From Deinococcus marmoris (lineage in GTDB: Bacteria; Deinococcota; Deinococci; Deinococcales; Deinococcaceae): 14,605 bases of DNA. Positions 13,916-14,605 of the stretch are shown here, one piece after another. Position 1 is the stretch's first letter; each line of letters opens with the position of its first letter. The position numbers were made by a program, and so were the translations under genes. Location: contig NZ_MSTI01000075.1 in the NCBI RefSeq assembly GCF_001949125.1, forward strand, positions 1 to 14,605, in the 5' to 3' direction. The notes below the pieces were generated by a model. The model was not told where the DNA came from. It saw nothing but the letters and a program-made list of their open reading frames with translations, and ran no database searches.

Positions 13916-14548
13916 ATGACTTTGCGCGAACGCAAGCGCCTGCGTACCCGACAGGCCATCCTCACTGCGGCAACGGACCTTTTCGAGCGGCACGGTTACA
14001 CCGAAACCACCCTGGACGACATTGCCGCCGCCGCCGAGATCAGCAAGCGGGCCATCTTCAGCTACTTTGCCAGCAAGGAAGACCTGCTGTTCCCGGAGAG
14101 CGACGCGCGCATCGGCGCAGCCATTGGCGCCATCGCGGCCCGGCAGCCTGGCGACGGCCCAGTCCAGGTGTTGCTGCGCGCCATGACCACCTCCGCCCAG
14201 GAGTCTGATGACCTGACGGGCCGCCGGGCGGCGTTGCGATTGCGGTTGATGCGAACGGTTCCCGCTGTCCGTGGCCGGGCACTCCAACATCAATTCGACG
14301 CGCAGCGCGAAATTGCCCGCCATCTGGCCGCTGTCTTCCCAGCAGACCTCAGTCCGATCTCGGCTGCTGCACTGACTGGAGCCTTCATCGGGGCAGTGAC
14401 AGGAGTGCTGGATCTCTTTTTTGAAGAGCAGGAGCCTCCACAGGATCCAGTAGAGCTGCGCGCCACCCTCCTGCGGGTCACCCAGATGGCCCTTACCCCG
14501 TGGTTGGACACGTCTTCAGGAGAACGCGACCTGTCGTCAGACATCTGA
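13916..14548 (+). CDS. TetR/AcrR-family transcriptional repressor
   Basis: 210 residues from ATG 13916 (in-frame TTG 13889 and ATG 13907 are alternatives). The N-terminal TetR DNA-binding domain is clear: RTRQAILTAATDLFERHGYT, then TTLDDIAAAAEISKRAIFSY, then FASKEDLLF, with the helix-turn-helix at about residues 33-52. The C-terminal ligand-binding part is alpha-helical (RLRLMRTVPAVRGRALQHQF; LTGAFIGAVTGVLDLFFEE). Such dimers release DNA when a ligand binds. The target is most likely the 13856-13885 palindrome, repressing both itself and the divergent monooxygenase gene. The ligand may be the monooxygenase substrate. Only non-coding sequence follows to the end of the window. Confidence 0.85.
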   Translation: MTLRERKRLRTRQAILTAATDLFERHGYTETTLDDIAAAAEISKRAIFSYFASKEDLLFPESDARIGAAIGAIAARQPGDGPVQVLLRAMTTSAQESDDLTGRRAALRLRLMRTVPAVRGRALQHQFDAQREIARHLAAVFPADLSPISAAALTGAFIGAVTGVLDLFFEEQEPPQDPVELRATLLRVTQMALTPWLDTSSGERDLSSDI

Positions 14549-14605
14549 GAAAGGTTCAGCCACGCTGCACATGCCAGCGCTGACCTTGACCACCGCAGCT
14601 TTCCC

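Noticed and set aside
1..14605. tRNA, rRNA or CRISPR array
   Set aside because: No cloverleaf-like segments, rRNA signatures or regularly spaced repeats were seen on reading.

Overview
The window looks like an accessory region, plasmid or genomic island, of a high-GC bacterium, most likely a Deinococcus-type organism. This is inferred from four things seen in the sequence: strong GC bias with long spurious antisense reading frames; several genes with a -10-like TANNNT box 5-7 bases before the start codon (the leaderless style described for Deinococcus); a plasmid-type ParA plus ribbon-helix-helix partition pair; and transposase types common in that genus. No rRNA, tRNA or CRISPR array was seen, and the species cannot be fixed from this sequence alone.

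Layout. 1-1510: two insertion-sequence remnants on the minus strand, an IS4-family transposase running off the left edge and a 5'-truncated ISAs1-family transposase. The ISAs1 fragment abuts a parA gene cut off inside its Walker A motif. 1510-2496: the broken parA (5' loss plus an 8-base tandem duplication that shifts the frame), overlapping an intact RHH partner gene. 2572-4672: a tandem-GNAT acetyltransferase, a possible small ORF, and an LptF/LptG permease. 4672-6022: a small-ORF and regulatory stretch with a structured, mostly non-coding segment, a 106-residue unknown protein that probably starts at ATT, and a small winged-helix protein. 6023-9760: a tightly packed four-gene minus-strand operon with two membrane proteins, a DUF6915-type protein and a long leucine-rich-repeat-variant (LRV/HEAT-like) protein. 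9890-12377: a type IA DNA topoisomerase without zinc fingers, divergent from a small basic protein of unknown function. 12713-14548: a PHBH/TetX-type FAD monooxygenase divergent from a TetR repressor, with a symmetric 30-bp palindrome between them.

How the genes may work together. The partition module is probably inactive for lack of a whole ParA. The monooxygenase/TetR pair is a classical self-contained inducible detoxification unit. The least explained unit is the 6023-9760 operon, whose overlapping ORFs argue for a single function involving the membrane and a repeat scaffold. The topoisomerase and its divergent basic neighbour share one short promoter region and may be jointly controlled.
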